The notes below the pieces were generated by a model, which did no database searches, had not been told where the DNA came from, and was given only the letters and a program-made list of their open reading frames with translations. The position numbers and the translations under genes are program-made. From assembly GCF_037392515.1 (NCBI RefSeq), contig NC_090291.1, positions 13,076,001 to 13,140,000 of the forward strand: a stretch of 64,000 nucleotides of DNA, read 5' to 3'. Within the stretch, counting starts at the first letter, position 1. The number at the start of each line of letters is the position of its first letter. Below are positions 1-11,395 of the stretch, in pieces. This stretch comes from Haliotis asinina (Eukaryota > Mollusca > Gastropoda > Lepetellida > Haliotidae).

Positions 1-754
1 TTTCCCGAGTTTGCACATTGACCGATTGACCCGTCAAAGACCCAGGGCTGATTAGCCACATTTATGAGACGCGAAGCCAAAGTTCCGAACATTTCCTGAA
101 GAACGTGAATTCTTCCTCATCCATTCCGCTGGTGTCTGGTTCACAAATGAATATGTATTCCACCCTATGCATTTTGGAGAGGGATTTACATCTAAAACGA
201 ATTTATGTTGAATAACTTCTTCGGGAAATCAGTTATATCACGGTGTGAAAAAATAATACTGCAAGAAATTCAGTCGTTGATATTTACCATTTACCGGTCA
301 TCGAGAAGAGCTATGACACCACCCCAAAACAACTGGCATGGGTGAAACGGGTGCTTTCAGAACATGGCCAGTGACGACAATGCATTTTCGAAGGTCGTCT
401 TAACCTGTATTTGATGGAAACAACATAGGAACTGAACTAACTAGATTCACTACATCACGTGACTTTAACATCACACATTAAATCCAGACATTATATGGAT
501 GAACGACTTATTTATTGCCATGAGGCTGACGTTTCGTTGTAGGTTCTAACACCGTTATCAAGCAAGTGATGAACAGAATGAAGATAGAGAAGCATATACA
601 CAAGCCTTCACAGGAGGAGGTGCTTGTATAATGTAACATGGGATTAGGACTGCAATGGCATCGGATGCCAGTAACAACAGATACCCTGGATATTTCTTAC
701 TGATCCAGACCTGTGAAGGTCCAGGGTAGAATAGGCCTCCAGCAACCCATGTTT
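1..754. other. No recognised feature
   Basis: I see no supportable exon, repeat or RNA here. The stretch is probably 5' flank or an early intron of the TMEM268-like gene whose first recognised exon begins at 2054. A start-codon exon ending in phase 1 is required upstream of that exon and may lie here or outside the window. Confidence 0.3.
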
Positions 755-980
755 GCCATAAAAGGTGACTATGCTTGTCGTAAGAGGCGACTAACGGGAT
801 CGGGTGGTCAGCCTTGCTGAGTTGGTTGACACTTGTCATCGGTTCCCAAGTGCGCAGATCGATGCTCATGTTGTTGGTCACTGGATTGTCTGGTCCAGAC
901 TCGATTATTTACAGACCACCTCCATATAGCTGGAATATTGCTGAGTGCGGCGTAAAACTAAACTCACTCACTCTTACTGA
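755..980 (+). mobile_element. SINE family B, near full length
   Basis: The copy has the family B head (CGACTAACGGGATCGGGTGG), a middle block (TTGTCTGGTCCAGACTCG) and the tail GGAATATTGCTGAGTGCGGC followed by CGTAAAACTAAACTCACTCA. At least nine related copies or fragments lie in the window in both orientations. It does not encode protein; the 814-1263 reading frame across it is incidental. Confidence 0.8.
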
Positions 981-2053
981 TCCAACTTCTAAATGCCTCT
1001 CAAAGACGGTAATCTGTATATACAGATTTGTATCACATCGTATACTTCCCTTCTATCAACCAAATGGAGCCTTCTTATTGATTGCACTAAGTATATACAC
1101 AGGAATCGGTCTGCATGGGAGTAGCAGAGATATCCTATGCCTACCATTGCATTCACGGGTATTTTCTCAGTATCCGAATGAGCCGATTAGAACCGAGAGA
1201 GCTTCCTCTTCACGTTGCTATAACTGCTCTCTTGATGCACCACCAGCCATGTATAACTGCTAAATAACCATGGGACCACGAGATGGCCTTCACTGAACGA
1301 AATCAATAACACGAATCACTCCCAGAAGAATAATTACTTGTGAATAAATGGATATTGAATTATATATTTAGATCCATACTTAAAACCAAATTAACTCCCT
1401 TTAGTGACACTCTGGAATCCAAGGTGATCGACCGGACAACCAGACGGTTTCCCTATTTGGTCAGTTTAGGTACCTTGTGCTTGACGTGACATAATTAGAG
1501 AATTTGTCATCAGCTAGGTCTGTAATAAGGATGGTGGTTCCACTAACATAAACCATCACTCTCAGACTCGGGCGAACATACAATAACGTAATATCGATGC
1601 TCGGTTTTGGCCATGACTGGCCCGTACTGAGCGTGTGCAATATTTCAAATTGCAGCAACGCGTTCTGAAGAATGTTAAGTTGGTGCCATCGGATTAAACG
1701 GGGCCAAATTCTATCATATGTAAGATGAAATCACGATACGCTCATTAAACAGGCCACAAATTGTAGTTAACTAGGTTTCAGGAAGTTTCAGTATTCCAGT
1801 TTGCGAATGTCTGAAATGCGATTCCAGCAAGACTTATTTCGTAGACCTCCGGACATGAAATGAAGGCATACTTAATCAGCTTCTCACGACAAGTGTCTCT
1901 CGAATACAACACAAATGGTTTCAAACTATATGAGATCATGCGATTGCAGATACCGAGGAGAAGGTAATTTCTTTCTAATTCCGAGCAAATTATTGCATTC
2001 AGATTTCGTTTAAACAACTTACTTAGTTCTTATTGTATGTAATTTTTTTCCAG
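981..2053. other. No recognised feature (likely intron)
   Basis: AT-rich non-coding DNA leading to the polypyrimidine tract and AG acceptor at 2043-2053. No repeat family seen elsewhere in the window was recognised. Confidence 0.3.
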
Positions 2054-2119
2054 GGCGCCTCCCCCGCAGCAGTGAGTCCATCAGCAGCGATATCGCAGCA
2101 GTCCTCAACCCTAGGGCAA
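2054..2119 (+). CDS. TMEM268: TMEM268-like gene, exon a (first recognised exon)
   Basis: A 66-bp exon lies between a strong acceptor (AATTTTTTTCCAG, ending 2053) and the donor CAA|GTGAGG at 2120. Read from 2056 it encodes RLPRSSESISSDIAAVLNPR plus A and leaves one base, so it joins the next exon (8611) in frame and contributes the first base of an Asn codon. The peptide is Ser-rich and would sit N-terminal to the first membrane segment. An alternative GC donor (AGG|GCAAGT at 2117) also exists but gives the wrong phase. Assignment rests on phase and position rather than on recognised family similarity, because the N-terminus of TMEM268 is poorly conserved. Confidence 0.45.
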
Positions 2120-2227
2120 GTGAGGCAACTTCTAGCTTTTCTAAGTTTAGTATAGCGTTTGACACATTTAAGCTGATATATCTGTATATCATTATTCCTT
2201 ATATATTTTACAGTCCAATTGTAAATT

Positions 2228-2344
2228 CAGTCATTTCGTGGAATGGCTAAAATTGCAGTCATTTCGTGAAATGACTAACAGGGTCAGCCATTTAGTGTCA
2301 TTTTATGAAACAACAGTTTATATACTTCAGTCATTTCGTGACTG
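2228..2344. repeat. Short palindromic repeat cluster (AGTCATTTCGTG)
   Basis: The motif CAGTCATTTCGTG occurs at 2228, 2256 and 2328, with a weaker form near 2284. The copy at 2257-2276 is an inverted repeat with 9-bp arms (AGTCATTTC, GAAATGACT) around two bases. It looks like a fragment of a fold-back repeat; no function is visible. Confidence 0.45.
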
Positions 2345-2632
2345 TTCGCTGCATAATTTATTCTGTAAAAGTGGCTCAAAATTTCAACATCACTCATTGT
2401 GATGCTGCGCTTTGAAGCATTTACACCTGTTTGTTTGACACTTGCTGCTTCCAGAGCCGCCTCACCTCACAAACCTCTGTCCACCACGTATAGAAATGAA
2501 ATGCCCCTAATGACTGACGTATTACAGATTGCTGTTACACAAAATGACTCGAAATGGCTGACGCTCCTACTCATTTCAAGAAAAGACCGACTGCAGTCTT
2601 ACAGTAACACCTGGTGTTCAGTAACCCATACG

Positions 2633-2775
2633 TCTTGTAGGGATTGGGTGGTCAGACTCGCTGTTTTCCCATACATGTCATCGTATCCCAAACTTTGGTC
2701 GACGCTCATACGGTCTAACACTGAATTGCCTGGTCCAACCGCCATGTCTGAAAGCTTGATTGTTTCTAAGTCCCG
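2633..2775 (+). mobile_element. SINE family B, diverged partial copy
   Basis: Head and middle blocks are recognisable (GATTGGGTGGTCAGACTCGC, ATGTCATCGTATCCC, TTGCCTGGTCCA) but the 3' tail is missing. It lies in the intron between exons a and b. Confidence 0.55.
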
Positions 2776-2973
2776 CAAAAAGCAACCAGTAAACGGTATT
2801 ATTGATAATACTTTATGACAATAATCTGCGTCATCATACCATGGCGTTTTTCGTATCAGTAATTTCTATGGTACTTTCTGGGCAGTGCATTTTTAATTAA
2901 TAACATCAATTTGTGCATGCTGCGTTAAAAAACACACGGTAAAAAGAGTTAAATCCATTTCAGATATTTAGAA

Positions 2974-3134
2974 GATAAACATCATGTGTTGACCCATTCC
3001 GGGGTCTTATTGGGTATTTGAAGCACGGGAATACATTTATAACCGACGGCGTCAGCCGCAGGTTTCAAATGAATTATTCCCGTGCTTCAAATACTCAATA
3101 ACACCCGGAAATTGAACAACACATGATGTTTATC
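2974..3134. repeat. Fold-back element with 60-bp inverted arms
   Basis: Positions 2974-3033 and 3075-3134 are inverted copies matching at about 53 of 60 positions by eye, separated by a 41-bp loop. The outer ends read GATAAACATCATGTGTTG. This is the form of a palindromic MITE. No target-site duplication is evident. Confidence 0.75.
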
Positions 3135-4750
3135 GACATTTTAAACAAAATAGTAAAGCAAAGGGTTTTGCTGTCTGCATTCGTGTACATCAAGTACGGG
3201 TACAGCAGTGAAGTGTCATTAGCTGGCCGTTTCTGCTGGTTCCCATCTGTGACATCATTCACAATATGATTTGAATGACGTCACCACTATGGATGACACA
3301 ACAAAACAATTGTTTGCGATGTTTCTATGTGTCAATACGCAGTGAACAGTCTTGCAGTTTCCGGAAATCATGTTTTTCAACCAATCAGATTACAGAACAC
3401 AGTGACTTTTGGTTTACAGTTTGTATTATATATTGAGAATTCAAGTTTTACTTTTTACCAATCGTGATCCAGCAAACGATTTTTTGCTTGCAATAAGTCG
3501 AATTTTTTACTAAATCTGCTCATGTGTAGAAATGCATATTTTCTCTCACTTGCAGCAATTATTATTAAATCGAACTATTGATGTGCCACAATAACAATGA
3601 CCCTAGTGCAACATACTGTGGATATGTGGATCAATACTATTCTTAGTGTCCAATGTTATTAAGTGATAAACAGCTGTTATATTTCTCCTGGTTCTCGGTG
3701 CAATTTGTCATTTGGAGAACGCATATCATGACCATAACAAACAATTCTCATACTTACTTAAACGCAATACTTTCTCTTCTATATATTTCTATCAGTTACA
3801 TATATTCGGAGACTAAACGTTCTTGTCTATACAGAATCTGTTCAGCGGACACTGCCGGAATGATACTGAACGTATAGAGTATATACTATAAACTGTGTTA
3901 TATACTACAAACAAAACGTGTAGGAACACTCTAAAATGTGATAACCATACATATAAGTAAACTTCATTGCGGTCACAAGGGTGCTCAAACACACGGAGCA
4001 GTATATTAGATTCAAAAACCCAAACAACAGACTTGTGGATGTGGAAGACAGGCATGGTGCTGGCTTGTTTCACCAACCTTGTTTTACGCTGGTTTAGACA
4101 ATGTTTCACTTCACTCAAACTCAGCGATTAGTGAATCAGTTGCTTCACTGCACTGCTCCAACATGGCGTTAAAAGTGTTCATTAAGCACACAAAAACTTG
4201 CATTTACATTTCAGCATAGATGACCTTTTCACTGTTGACTAGGATATCCCCATACCTTTTGTTTTTAGCATTACAAAGAAGCATAAAATAATTTGTTCCC
4301 TTGAATTCTGAGAGAAGGACCTTCCGCTGGGCATCGGGGCTTTTCTGAAAAAGAAAGCGTTGTTGGTATAGTAACTTGAGGGAATTAAGGTCAAATACTC
4401 TTTTTCCTCGTCTTTCTTATATATAGATCTGTGGGTACAGATTCAAAGCGACTTGAAGCTGACGACAGGAAGATTGCTCTTCCTGTTGACTATTATTCCA
4501 GTATAGTCTTCTGGTGCCTTGTTGTCTTGTCACATGAGACACGTTTTTCTTCAAACACTTCAAAGAACGTCATGCGAGCGGGAGTGGAACCTTTGATGCC
4601 TTAGTTTACTTTCCGAATCGTGTCATCGTAGATGTGGGAGAGGACGTTTTTCAATATGATCTCCAATTTGATCTGTACGAAATGATATGGTAAAAAGTAC
4701 TTGCCTTTACAAAAGAACTTGTTCACCCAGTACCTTACGCATTTGACAAT
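3135..4750. other. No recognised feature (intron)
   Basis: AT-rich intronic DNA between a fold-back element and a SINE. The short reading frames here lack codon bias, splice signals or recognisable motifs. Confidence 0.4.
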
Positions 4751-4905
4751 ATGAGTGAGTTAGGTGTTACGTCGCTTTAATAATATGCCAGCAATATCAC
4801 GGTGGGGGACACCAGAAATGGGCGTCACACATTGTACTCATGTACAGAATTGGATCCGCTTGACCAGCGAACGATTTAACCATTAAGTAACACTACCGTG
4901 TTTTG
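4751..4905 (-). mobile_element. SINE family A, diverged copy
   Basis: On the minus strand the order is degenerate tRNA-like head, then a block around GGTGTCCCCCACCGTGATAT, then the tail. The GAGTGAGTTAGG at the plus-strand left end is the reversed CACT tail. Confidence 0.65.
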
Positions 4906-5486
4906 GAATCTACTTTAGCATATATAGTATAATTATTTTGATATGAACAGACATAAATAATTATGATTTAATTTATTAACTAATTTAACATTACGCAACG
5001 ACATAATTGTGAGGCAGTTGTTCAAATGAGGCAAGTTAACAAAAAAATAATATTTTTCATATTATTTTTCAATTGATACAATCGCTTAGCACGATCGAAA
5101 ATTTTTACCGCGGATCAGGGACAACTGCTATGCATCAATAATTGGATTAGTCAGTACCCCATTGATTTTGGCATATGTAAATACGCACATTCCAGAATAT
5201 CACTAAGAAAGGTTGTCGTCTACATCTAATTCAATGGCTGCGTGTTATGGAAGTGTTATGACTGACAAAGGCTATTTATACTGTATGTATAATGGTATTC
5301 ATAATTCAGGAACATGTAACCGTTATAGTCCAACACCTTAAATAAGATGTTTAAAGTATCATGGGCATGTTGCTGATGCAGGGACTAAATTATCATATTA
5401 TATGCTTGATATCTAAAGATATCAACTATGCCTTTAACACAACAAGCCAAATGCTTATTATCTGTAATATCGTGAAAACTTTGTAA

Positions 5487-5655
5487 TCCATTGGGGCGGT
5501 TGGGTAGCATAGTAGTGAAGCGTTCCTTCGTCACGTTGTGAACCCGTGCTCTGTTCCCACGGGGACGACATGTGAAGCCATTTCTGGTGTCCCCAGCGTC
5601 ATTACTGGATTATTGTTTACGGCGACATAGAAGCATACTCACTCACTCACTTCTT
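5487..5655 (+). mobile_element. SINE family A copy
   Basis: The tRNA-like head (GGTAGCATAGTAGTGAAGCG, A-box like) is followed by the central block CATTTCTGGTGTCCCCAGCG and ends in CACTCACTCACTT. Diverged from the 25469-25640 copy. Confidence 0.7.
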
Positions 5656-5829
5656 AATACTTCGGATCTGTCCGGTTAAGCTGTGCACTTTGATATCCGG
5701 GCAAATAACTTATGGAAGGGACACGGTGTACCCAAAATTTGTGAATTTATAAATGTTGATGAATAATTATCCACAATATAGAAGTTGACATCCATAAATG
5801 CCCTTCAAATATTTAACACGTCATGCGAC

Positions 5830-5926
5830 ATCCAAAAATGGCTGCACACATTGTACCCATTTTGGGAATCGAACCCGGGTCTTCGGCGCGAAGACACTTT
5901 GACCACTAGGGTACCCTACAGCTCCT
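5830..5926 (-). mobile_element. SINE family A, head fragment
   Basis: The reverse complement carries a GGGTTCGATTCCC-type B box and the CGAAGACCCGGG block (plus-strand AATCGAACCCGGGTCTTCGG). The 3' tail is absent. Confidence 0.65.
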
Positions 5927-6117
5927 TTTCGAAACGAATGAGTCCAAATCATCCCAATATGGATAAGCAGTAAACTACGTTGACCAATCGTCGGATTTAA
6001 CGAACTGATGGATAAAACGAAGTGGGTAGTTCGAGTTTTAGTTTCTAACCACTTGTTGTCTATTTTCGTCAAACTGCACAGTGGTCACTTTGTATTCCAT
6101 CAGTGAAGTTCCATGTC

Positions 6118-6311
6118 AGAACCCATGCTGGTCTTGAATGGCGACTGACGGGATCGGGTGGTCAGACACGCTGATTTTGTTGACACATGTCATCGTATCC
6201 CAATAGCGTAATTTGATGCTCATGCTGTTGATCGCTGGATTGTTTGGTCTAGACTCGATTATTTACAGACCTCCCTCAGATACCTTGAATTTTGCTGAGA
6301 GCGGCTTTTAA
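6118..6311 (+). mobile_element. SINE family B copy
   Basis: Contains GACGGGATCGGGTGGTCAGA, CATGTCATCGTATCCC and TTGTTTGGTCTAGACTCG, then the degenerate tail GAATTTTGCTGAGAGCGGC. Confidence 0.75.
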
Positions 6312-6667
6312 CAACAACCCAATAAAGTGGTTTATCGGAGACGAATATTCAGTGATTCCGATTACAATAATGTAAATATGTAAAACATTGCTGTATTTCC
6401 ATCAATCGTTGAACAGCATACGTTGTCCCAGTGGCACAGCTGTCGACTACGACAGTATGATATGTCGATACTCTGCGATGACACACCATCCCACGCACCA
6501 AGGACAGTCTGAACCCATTGTACTGGCACACGCCCTCAATCTATTTCCCTGAAAAGCAGAAACAAACACCATTATGATGTACCTTGATAAACAGTTGTGT
6601 GTGCAATGTGTGAACGGGTGGTCTTACATAGTCCAATGTCGCACGTGCATTTTACTAATTTCACAGA

Positions 6668-6668
6668 T

Positions 6669-6763
<95 letters not shown>

Positions 6764-6830
6764 GTGTATGTGTATATGTATATGTATATGTATATGTATG
6801 TATATATGTGTGTGTGTGTGTATATATATA

Positions 6831-6861
<31 letters not shown>

Positions 6862-6930
6862 GTGTATGTATGTATGTATGTATGTATGTATGTATGTATG
6901 TATGTATGTATGTATGTATGTATGTATGAA

Positions 6931-6988
<58 letters not shown>

Positions 6989-7006
6989 TATATATATATA
7001 TATATA
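6668..7006. repeat. Compound microsatellite
   Basis: About 340 bp of uninterrupted simple repeat: (CT)n, then (TA)n, then mixed (TG/TA)n, then a long (TATG)n run near 6862-6930, (TG)n, and (TA)n again. The long reading frames crossing it on both strands are artefacts of the repeat. Confidence 0.95.
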
Positions 7007-7629
7007 ACAATGAATTCATATCTCGTTTTGTTTCCGCGGTGCTCAAGGCGCTGATTATTATTACCCCGGATAACTCAGGACGCTAGAAGGTTGATAGTCC
7101 ACCGGGTACCCATTTTCTACTGGACGATCAGAAGCAATTTTGAACAAACTCACTTGCCTATTGCAATATTGACTGTATGAATAAATTGGCGCAGAAACAA
7201 GTGGGCAAAGAGACAGTCACATTCAGACTGATGTCAGTGAAGAGTGATGTTTTAGGGAAGAGCAATGCTAGCTGCAGTAGAGAGTTGCGACCCTACGTCG
7301 TGTCAGGATCCTGTGATACAGAGTACTTCACAATATAAATGTCGAGACTTTCCGGAATCATTAGTGTCAGTTTTACTTCCGAACTTGAAATTGCAACGAC
7401 TTCAGCATACCCAGAATTGACGTCCTTGCATTACCGATAAACAATAGTTTTCAATAATTTAACTTCCGGCGAAAACTAAAAGCAGTAGTAGCAAGCATGA
7501 CTTGTCCACATTTGTTTATACATAGTTTTAGATGAAATATTTCTGAATTTTATAAGCCTCGGGTCAGGCCATGTTTTGAGGGATAATTCTTCAATTTTCT
7601 AGAACTATTTGAATCTGTCACCGTGTATG
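7007..7629. other. No recognised feature (intron)
   Basis: Unremarkable non-coding DNA between the microsatellite and a SINE. Confidence 0.4.
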
Positions 7630-7804
7630 AATGTGCGAGTTCAGTTTTACACCGCTTTTAGCAATACTCCCACATTACTACGACGGATGACACCAGCAAT
7701 GGCTTTCACTCATTTTACCCATAAGGGGAATCGAACCCGGCAAAGGAAGCAGGAACGTCGGCGTGGAGAGCGAACGGTTTAACCTCCAGACTACCCCACC
7801 GCTC
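7630..7804 (-). mobile_element. SINE family A copy
   Basis: The plus strand reads the element backwards: GTTTTACACCGCTTTTAGCA (tail), a GGGGAATCGAACCCGG B-box complement, and AGACTACCCCACCGC (head complement). A short extra segment separates the B box from the head. Confidence 0.7.
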
Positions 7805-8610
7805 CTATCACCGCGAAACGCCTATGCGACATTATGGGTGTTGCAAGGATGTAATTTACCTTGGGCTAAAAGATTTTTGTATTGTTTTACATCCACGGAT
7901 CATATTTTATTTACCTTTGTCATATTTGTGCCTTCTTTCTTCACATGATCTGTCTTCCGCCTACCAAACTAGGCATTTACACGAGAATTATTTGAAATTA
8001 TTTGAAATTATTTGAAAAATCCAACTTATTGAATCTAAATAGCGCTAGAGGAGCACATGAGATCAAAAAACTGTCCGATCAAAATACAAAGACAAAGGTT
8101 TGTTAATGGTATTCAAGATAAAACTGATGAGCAATATAAGATGCCAAGGAAACGGCAGTAATCACCCATATTAGCATCAGACTTCGCAGTTGGGATACAA
8201 TGACATTCATCCCACAGGTTTCGTGTTTTTGCGAGTATTAAAGGTTTTGATAAATAAATATATAAAATTGAGATGACACCCGACTCGAAATGCTTCCCAG
8301 AGCAATAGGTCATGATTTATCGTACTTCGTGTCGGGGGTCATCTCAAACAATTCTTTTTGAATCTTCAGTTCTCGCAAAGATACAAGGACCTGTTATGCA
8401 TCGACCCCATTCGTCGACACCTGTAATGCATCGACCTCATTCGTCGCTACCTACAACTAACTCGTGTTGCTTAAGTCCGAATCTGCAATTAACTATTTGA
8501 TAACGTTTGAATTATCAAATCTAAATCCAAATTTCATGTGTGTACTTTCGCTTGTCTGACCGTTAATGAACTGCGTTGCTGTGATGACCATATGTTTGTT
8601 TCTGTATTAG
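7805..8610. other. No recognised feature (end of intron)
   Basis: Intronic DNA ending in the acceptor TGTTTGTTTCTGTATTAG at 8593-8610. A small direct repeat (TTATTTGAAA, three times) lies near 7987-8016. Confidence 0.4.
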
Positions 8611-8735
8611 ATCTGGTCAATGGTCAAGTGCTGGCGTCGGTCCAGTTTGAGATCCGGGGCTACCTCCAGGCTCATCTCATGATTGATGAAAAGGACGAAG
8701 ATATCCCTGCCCCGCTCCGGTGTCATGGAATAAAC
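8611..8735 (+). CDS. TMEM268: TMEM268-like gene, exon b
   Basis: A 125-bp exon with acceptor TCTGTATTAG (to 8610) and donor AAAC|GTGAGT at 8736. The first two bases complete a codon and the exon ends in phase 0. It encodes LVNGQVLASVQFEIRGYLQ and then an acidic segment ending RCHGIN. The NGQVL motif and the glycine-isoleucine pair before the DQxxY segment of the next exon match the conserved region before membrane segment 1 of vertebrate TMEM268. The donor is the left edge of a large minisatellite whose units copy the donor. A coding reading extended upstream to 8538 would run through the acceptor and is not favoured. Confidence 0.72.
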
Positions 8736-9080
8736 GTGAGTTGATCGCATGCATGTTCCCTATCTGCATACAATTCTGTCAAGGTGCAAACGTGAGTTGA
8801 TCGCATACATCTTTCATATCTTCATACAATTCTGTCAAGGTGTAAACGTGAGTTGATCGCATACATCTTTCATATCTTCATACAATTCTATCAAGGTGTA
8901 AACGCGAGTTCACCGCATACATCTTTCATATCTTCATACAATTCTGTCAAGGTGTAAACGTGAGCTGATCGCATACATCTTTCATATCTTCATACAATTC
9001 TATCAAGGTGCAAACGCGAGTTCATCGCATACATCTTTCATATCTTCATACAATTCTATAGCTTGCACATTGTCACTCTA
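8736..9080. repeat. 56-bp minisatellite built from the exon b splice donor
   Basis: Splice-donor-like cores (AAAC|GTGAGT or AAAC|GCGAGT) start at 8736 (the true donor), 8792, 8848, 8904, 8960 and 9016, exactly 56 bp apart. Units continue with TTGATCGCATACATC and TTCATACAATTCTGTCAAGG. The cores at 8792 and 8848 keep the full GTGAGT; 8960 is GTGAGC; 8904 and 9016 are GCGAGT. Confidence 0.95.
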
Positions 9081-9099
9081 TATACAGCATTAATACTAC

Positions 9100-10800
9100 C
9101 ATCGTGTACACGTGAGTAGATCGCATACATCTTTCCTTCCTATTTATTACACTGTCATGGCGTAAAAATGAGTTGATCGCTTGCATGTGCCCTCTCTGCA
9201 CTTTCAAGAGATAAACGCGAGTTGATCGCTTGCATGTGCCCTCGCTACACTTTCAAGAGATAAACGCGAGTTGATCGCTTCCATGTGCCCTCTCTGCACG
9301 TTCAAGAGATAAACGCGAGTTGATCGCTTGCATGTGCCCTCTTTGCACTTTCAAGAGATAAACGCGAGTTGATCGCTTGCATGTGCCCTCTCTGCACTTT
9401 CAAGAGATAAACGCGAGTTGATCGCTTGCATGTGCCCTCTCTGCACTTTCAAGAGATAAACGCGAGTTGATCGCTTGCATGTGCCCTCTCTACACTTTCA
9501 AGAGATAAACGCGAGTTGATCGCTTGCATGTGCCCTCTCTACACTTTCAAGAGATAAACGCGAGTTGATCGCTTGCATGTGCCCTCGCTACACTTTCAAG
9601 AGATAAACGCGAGTTGATCGCTTGCATGTGCCCTCGCTACACTTTCAAGAGATAAACGCGAGTTGATCGCTTGCATGTGCCCTCGCTACACTTTCAAGAG
9701 ATAAACGCGAGTTGATCGCTTGCATGTGCCCTCTCTACACTTTCAAGAGATAAACGCGAGTTGATCGCTTGCATGTGCCCTCTCTACACTTTCAAGAGAT
9801 AAACGCGAGTTGATCGCTTGCATGTGCCCTCTCTACACTTTCAAGAGATAAACGCGAGTTGATCGCTTGCATGTGCCCTCTCTGCACTTTCAAGAGATAA
9901 ACGCGAGTTGATCGCTTGCATGTGCCCTCGCTACACTTTCAAAGATAAACGCGAGTTGATCGCTTGCATGTGCCCTCGCTACACTTTCAAGAGATAAACG
10001 CGAGTTGATCGCTTGCATGTGCCCTCGCTACACTTTCAAAGATAAACGCGAGTTGATCGCTTGCATGTGCCCTCGCTACACTTTCAAGAGATAAACGCGA
10101 GTTGATCGCTTGCATGTGCCCTCTCTACACTTTCAAGAGATAAACGCGAGTTGATCGCTTGCATGTGCCCTCTCTGCACTTTCAAGAGATAAACGCGAGT
10201 TGATCGCTTGCATGTGCCCTCGCTACACTTTCAAAGATAAACGCGAGTTGATCGCTTGCATGTGCCCTCTCTACACTTTCAAGAGATAAACGCGAGTTGA
10301 TCGCTTGCATGTGCCCTCTCTACACTTTCAAGAGATAAACGCGAGTTGATCGCTTGCATGTGCCCTCTCTACACTTTCAAGAGATAAACGCGAGTTGATC
10401 GCTTGCATGTGCCCTCTCTACACTTTCAAGAGATAAACGCGAGTTGATCGCTTGCATGTGCCCTCGCTACACTTTCAAGAGATAAACGCGAGTTGATCGC
10501 TTGCATGTGCCCTCTCTACACTTTCAAGAGATAAACGCGAGTTGATCGCTTGCATGTGCCCTCGCTACACTTTCAAGAGATAAACGCGAGTTGATCGCTT
10601 GCATGTGCCCTCGCTACACTTTCAAGAGATAAACGCGAGTTGATCGCTTGCATGTGCCCTCTCTACACTTTCAAGAGATAAACGCGAGTTGATCGCTTGC
10701 ATGTGCCCTCTCTACACTTTCAAGAGATAAACGCGAGTTGATCGCTTGCATGTGCCCTCTCTACACTTTCCAGAAATAAACGCGAGCTGATCGCTTCTGT
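9100..10800. repeat. 49-bp minisatellite, about 33 units, each with a donor-like core
   Basis: After two transitional units (cores near 9112 and 9170) a regular 49-bp unit runs from about 9211 to 10800. Each unit has ATAAACGCGAGTTGATCGCT, then TGCATGTGCCCTCTCTACAC, then TTTCAAGAG. Core positions run from 9217 to 10782; three units are 48 bp (CAAAGATAAA for CAAGAGATAAA), which accounts exactly for the total length. Variation among units is mostly CTCTCT against CTCGCT and TACAC against TGCAC. Confidence 0.97.
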
Positions 10801-10825
10801 GTTCCATTTCTATGTGTATATAACA

Positions 10826-10880
10826 GTCCAGTTTGAGATCCGGAGATCTTGAAGTTGGTATAAACACACATGAGGATATA
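10826..10880 (+). pseudogene. Fragment of exon b at the far edge of the minisatellite
   Basis: Positions 10826-10843 repeat an 18-bp stretch of exon b (8640-8657, GTCCAGTTTGAGATCCGG) exactly. It sits directly after an acceptor-like TGTATATAACAG, and GGTATAAACACACATGAGG follows, resembling the exon b end and donor (GGAATAAACGTGAG). I read it as a deleted, decayed copy of exon b with its donor. It has no coding capacity of its own. Confidence 0.6.
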
Positions 10881-11064
10881 TCGCGTCAAAACAACTTTCC
10901 ACTTTCATCGATTTACCATGTGTTCAACCGCACGATTGGCTCTGACAGGAACGCTTTATACATCAGTGATAAACATCTCCAACACTGGCCATCTTTGTTT
11001 CCTCAAGCCATAAAACCGAAAGAGTACTGAAGGGCCATTCAAAAGGTTAGCGATCGCATGTGGC

Positions 11065-11395
11065 TTCAAAATAGCATTGCTAGAGAGAATCCAAACTACC
11101 GGTACGACAACTTCAGAGCATGTCTGTAAGACATGCTCCCAATGCTTGGGAGAATTTGAACTGCCTGTATAACATCAAAACATTAAACACAAACGCTGGG
11201 GTGTATCGGAACTGTCTGCATGGCAAATTCAGAGCATTAAACACCGTTGCTGGTGAAAGTCTGAACTGAATGTACAACAACTCCTGAGCATTAAAACACC
11301 ATTGCTGGTGAAAATCTGAACTGCCTGCACAACAACTCCTGAGCATTAAAACACCATTGCTAAAGAGACTCTGAACTGCCTGCGGTGTTCAGTCC
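11065..11395. repeat. Degenerate minisatellite, about 55-bp period
   Basis: Five to six imperfect units built from GAGCATTAAAACACCATTGC, then TGGTGAAAATCTGAACTGCC, then TGCACAACAACTCCT. The last two units are nearly identical and the first ones are strongly diverged. It is the third tandem repeat in this intron. Confidence 0.8.

Noticed and set aside
2111..2122. GC-AG intron donor AGG|GCAAGT for exon a
   Set aside because: A good GC-donor match, but it leaves phase 0 whereas exon b needs phase 1; the GT donor three bases later fits.
6574..7086. Long overlapping reading frames on both strands
   Set aside because: They are translations of the CT, TA and TATG microsatellite; frames are open on all phases because of the repeat.
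9211..10790. Regular array resembling a CRISPR
   Set aside because: The 49-bp units are contiguous with no unique spacers, the setting is an intron of an animal gene, and the unit derives from a splice donor.
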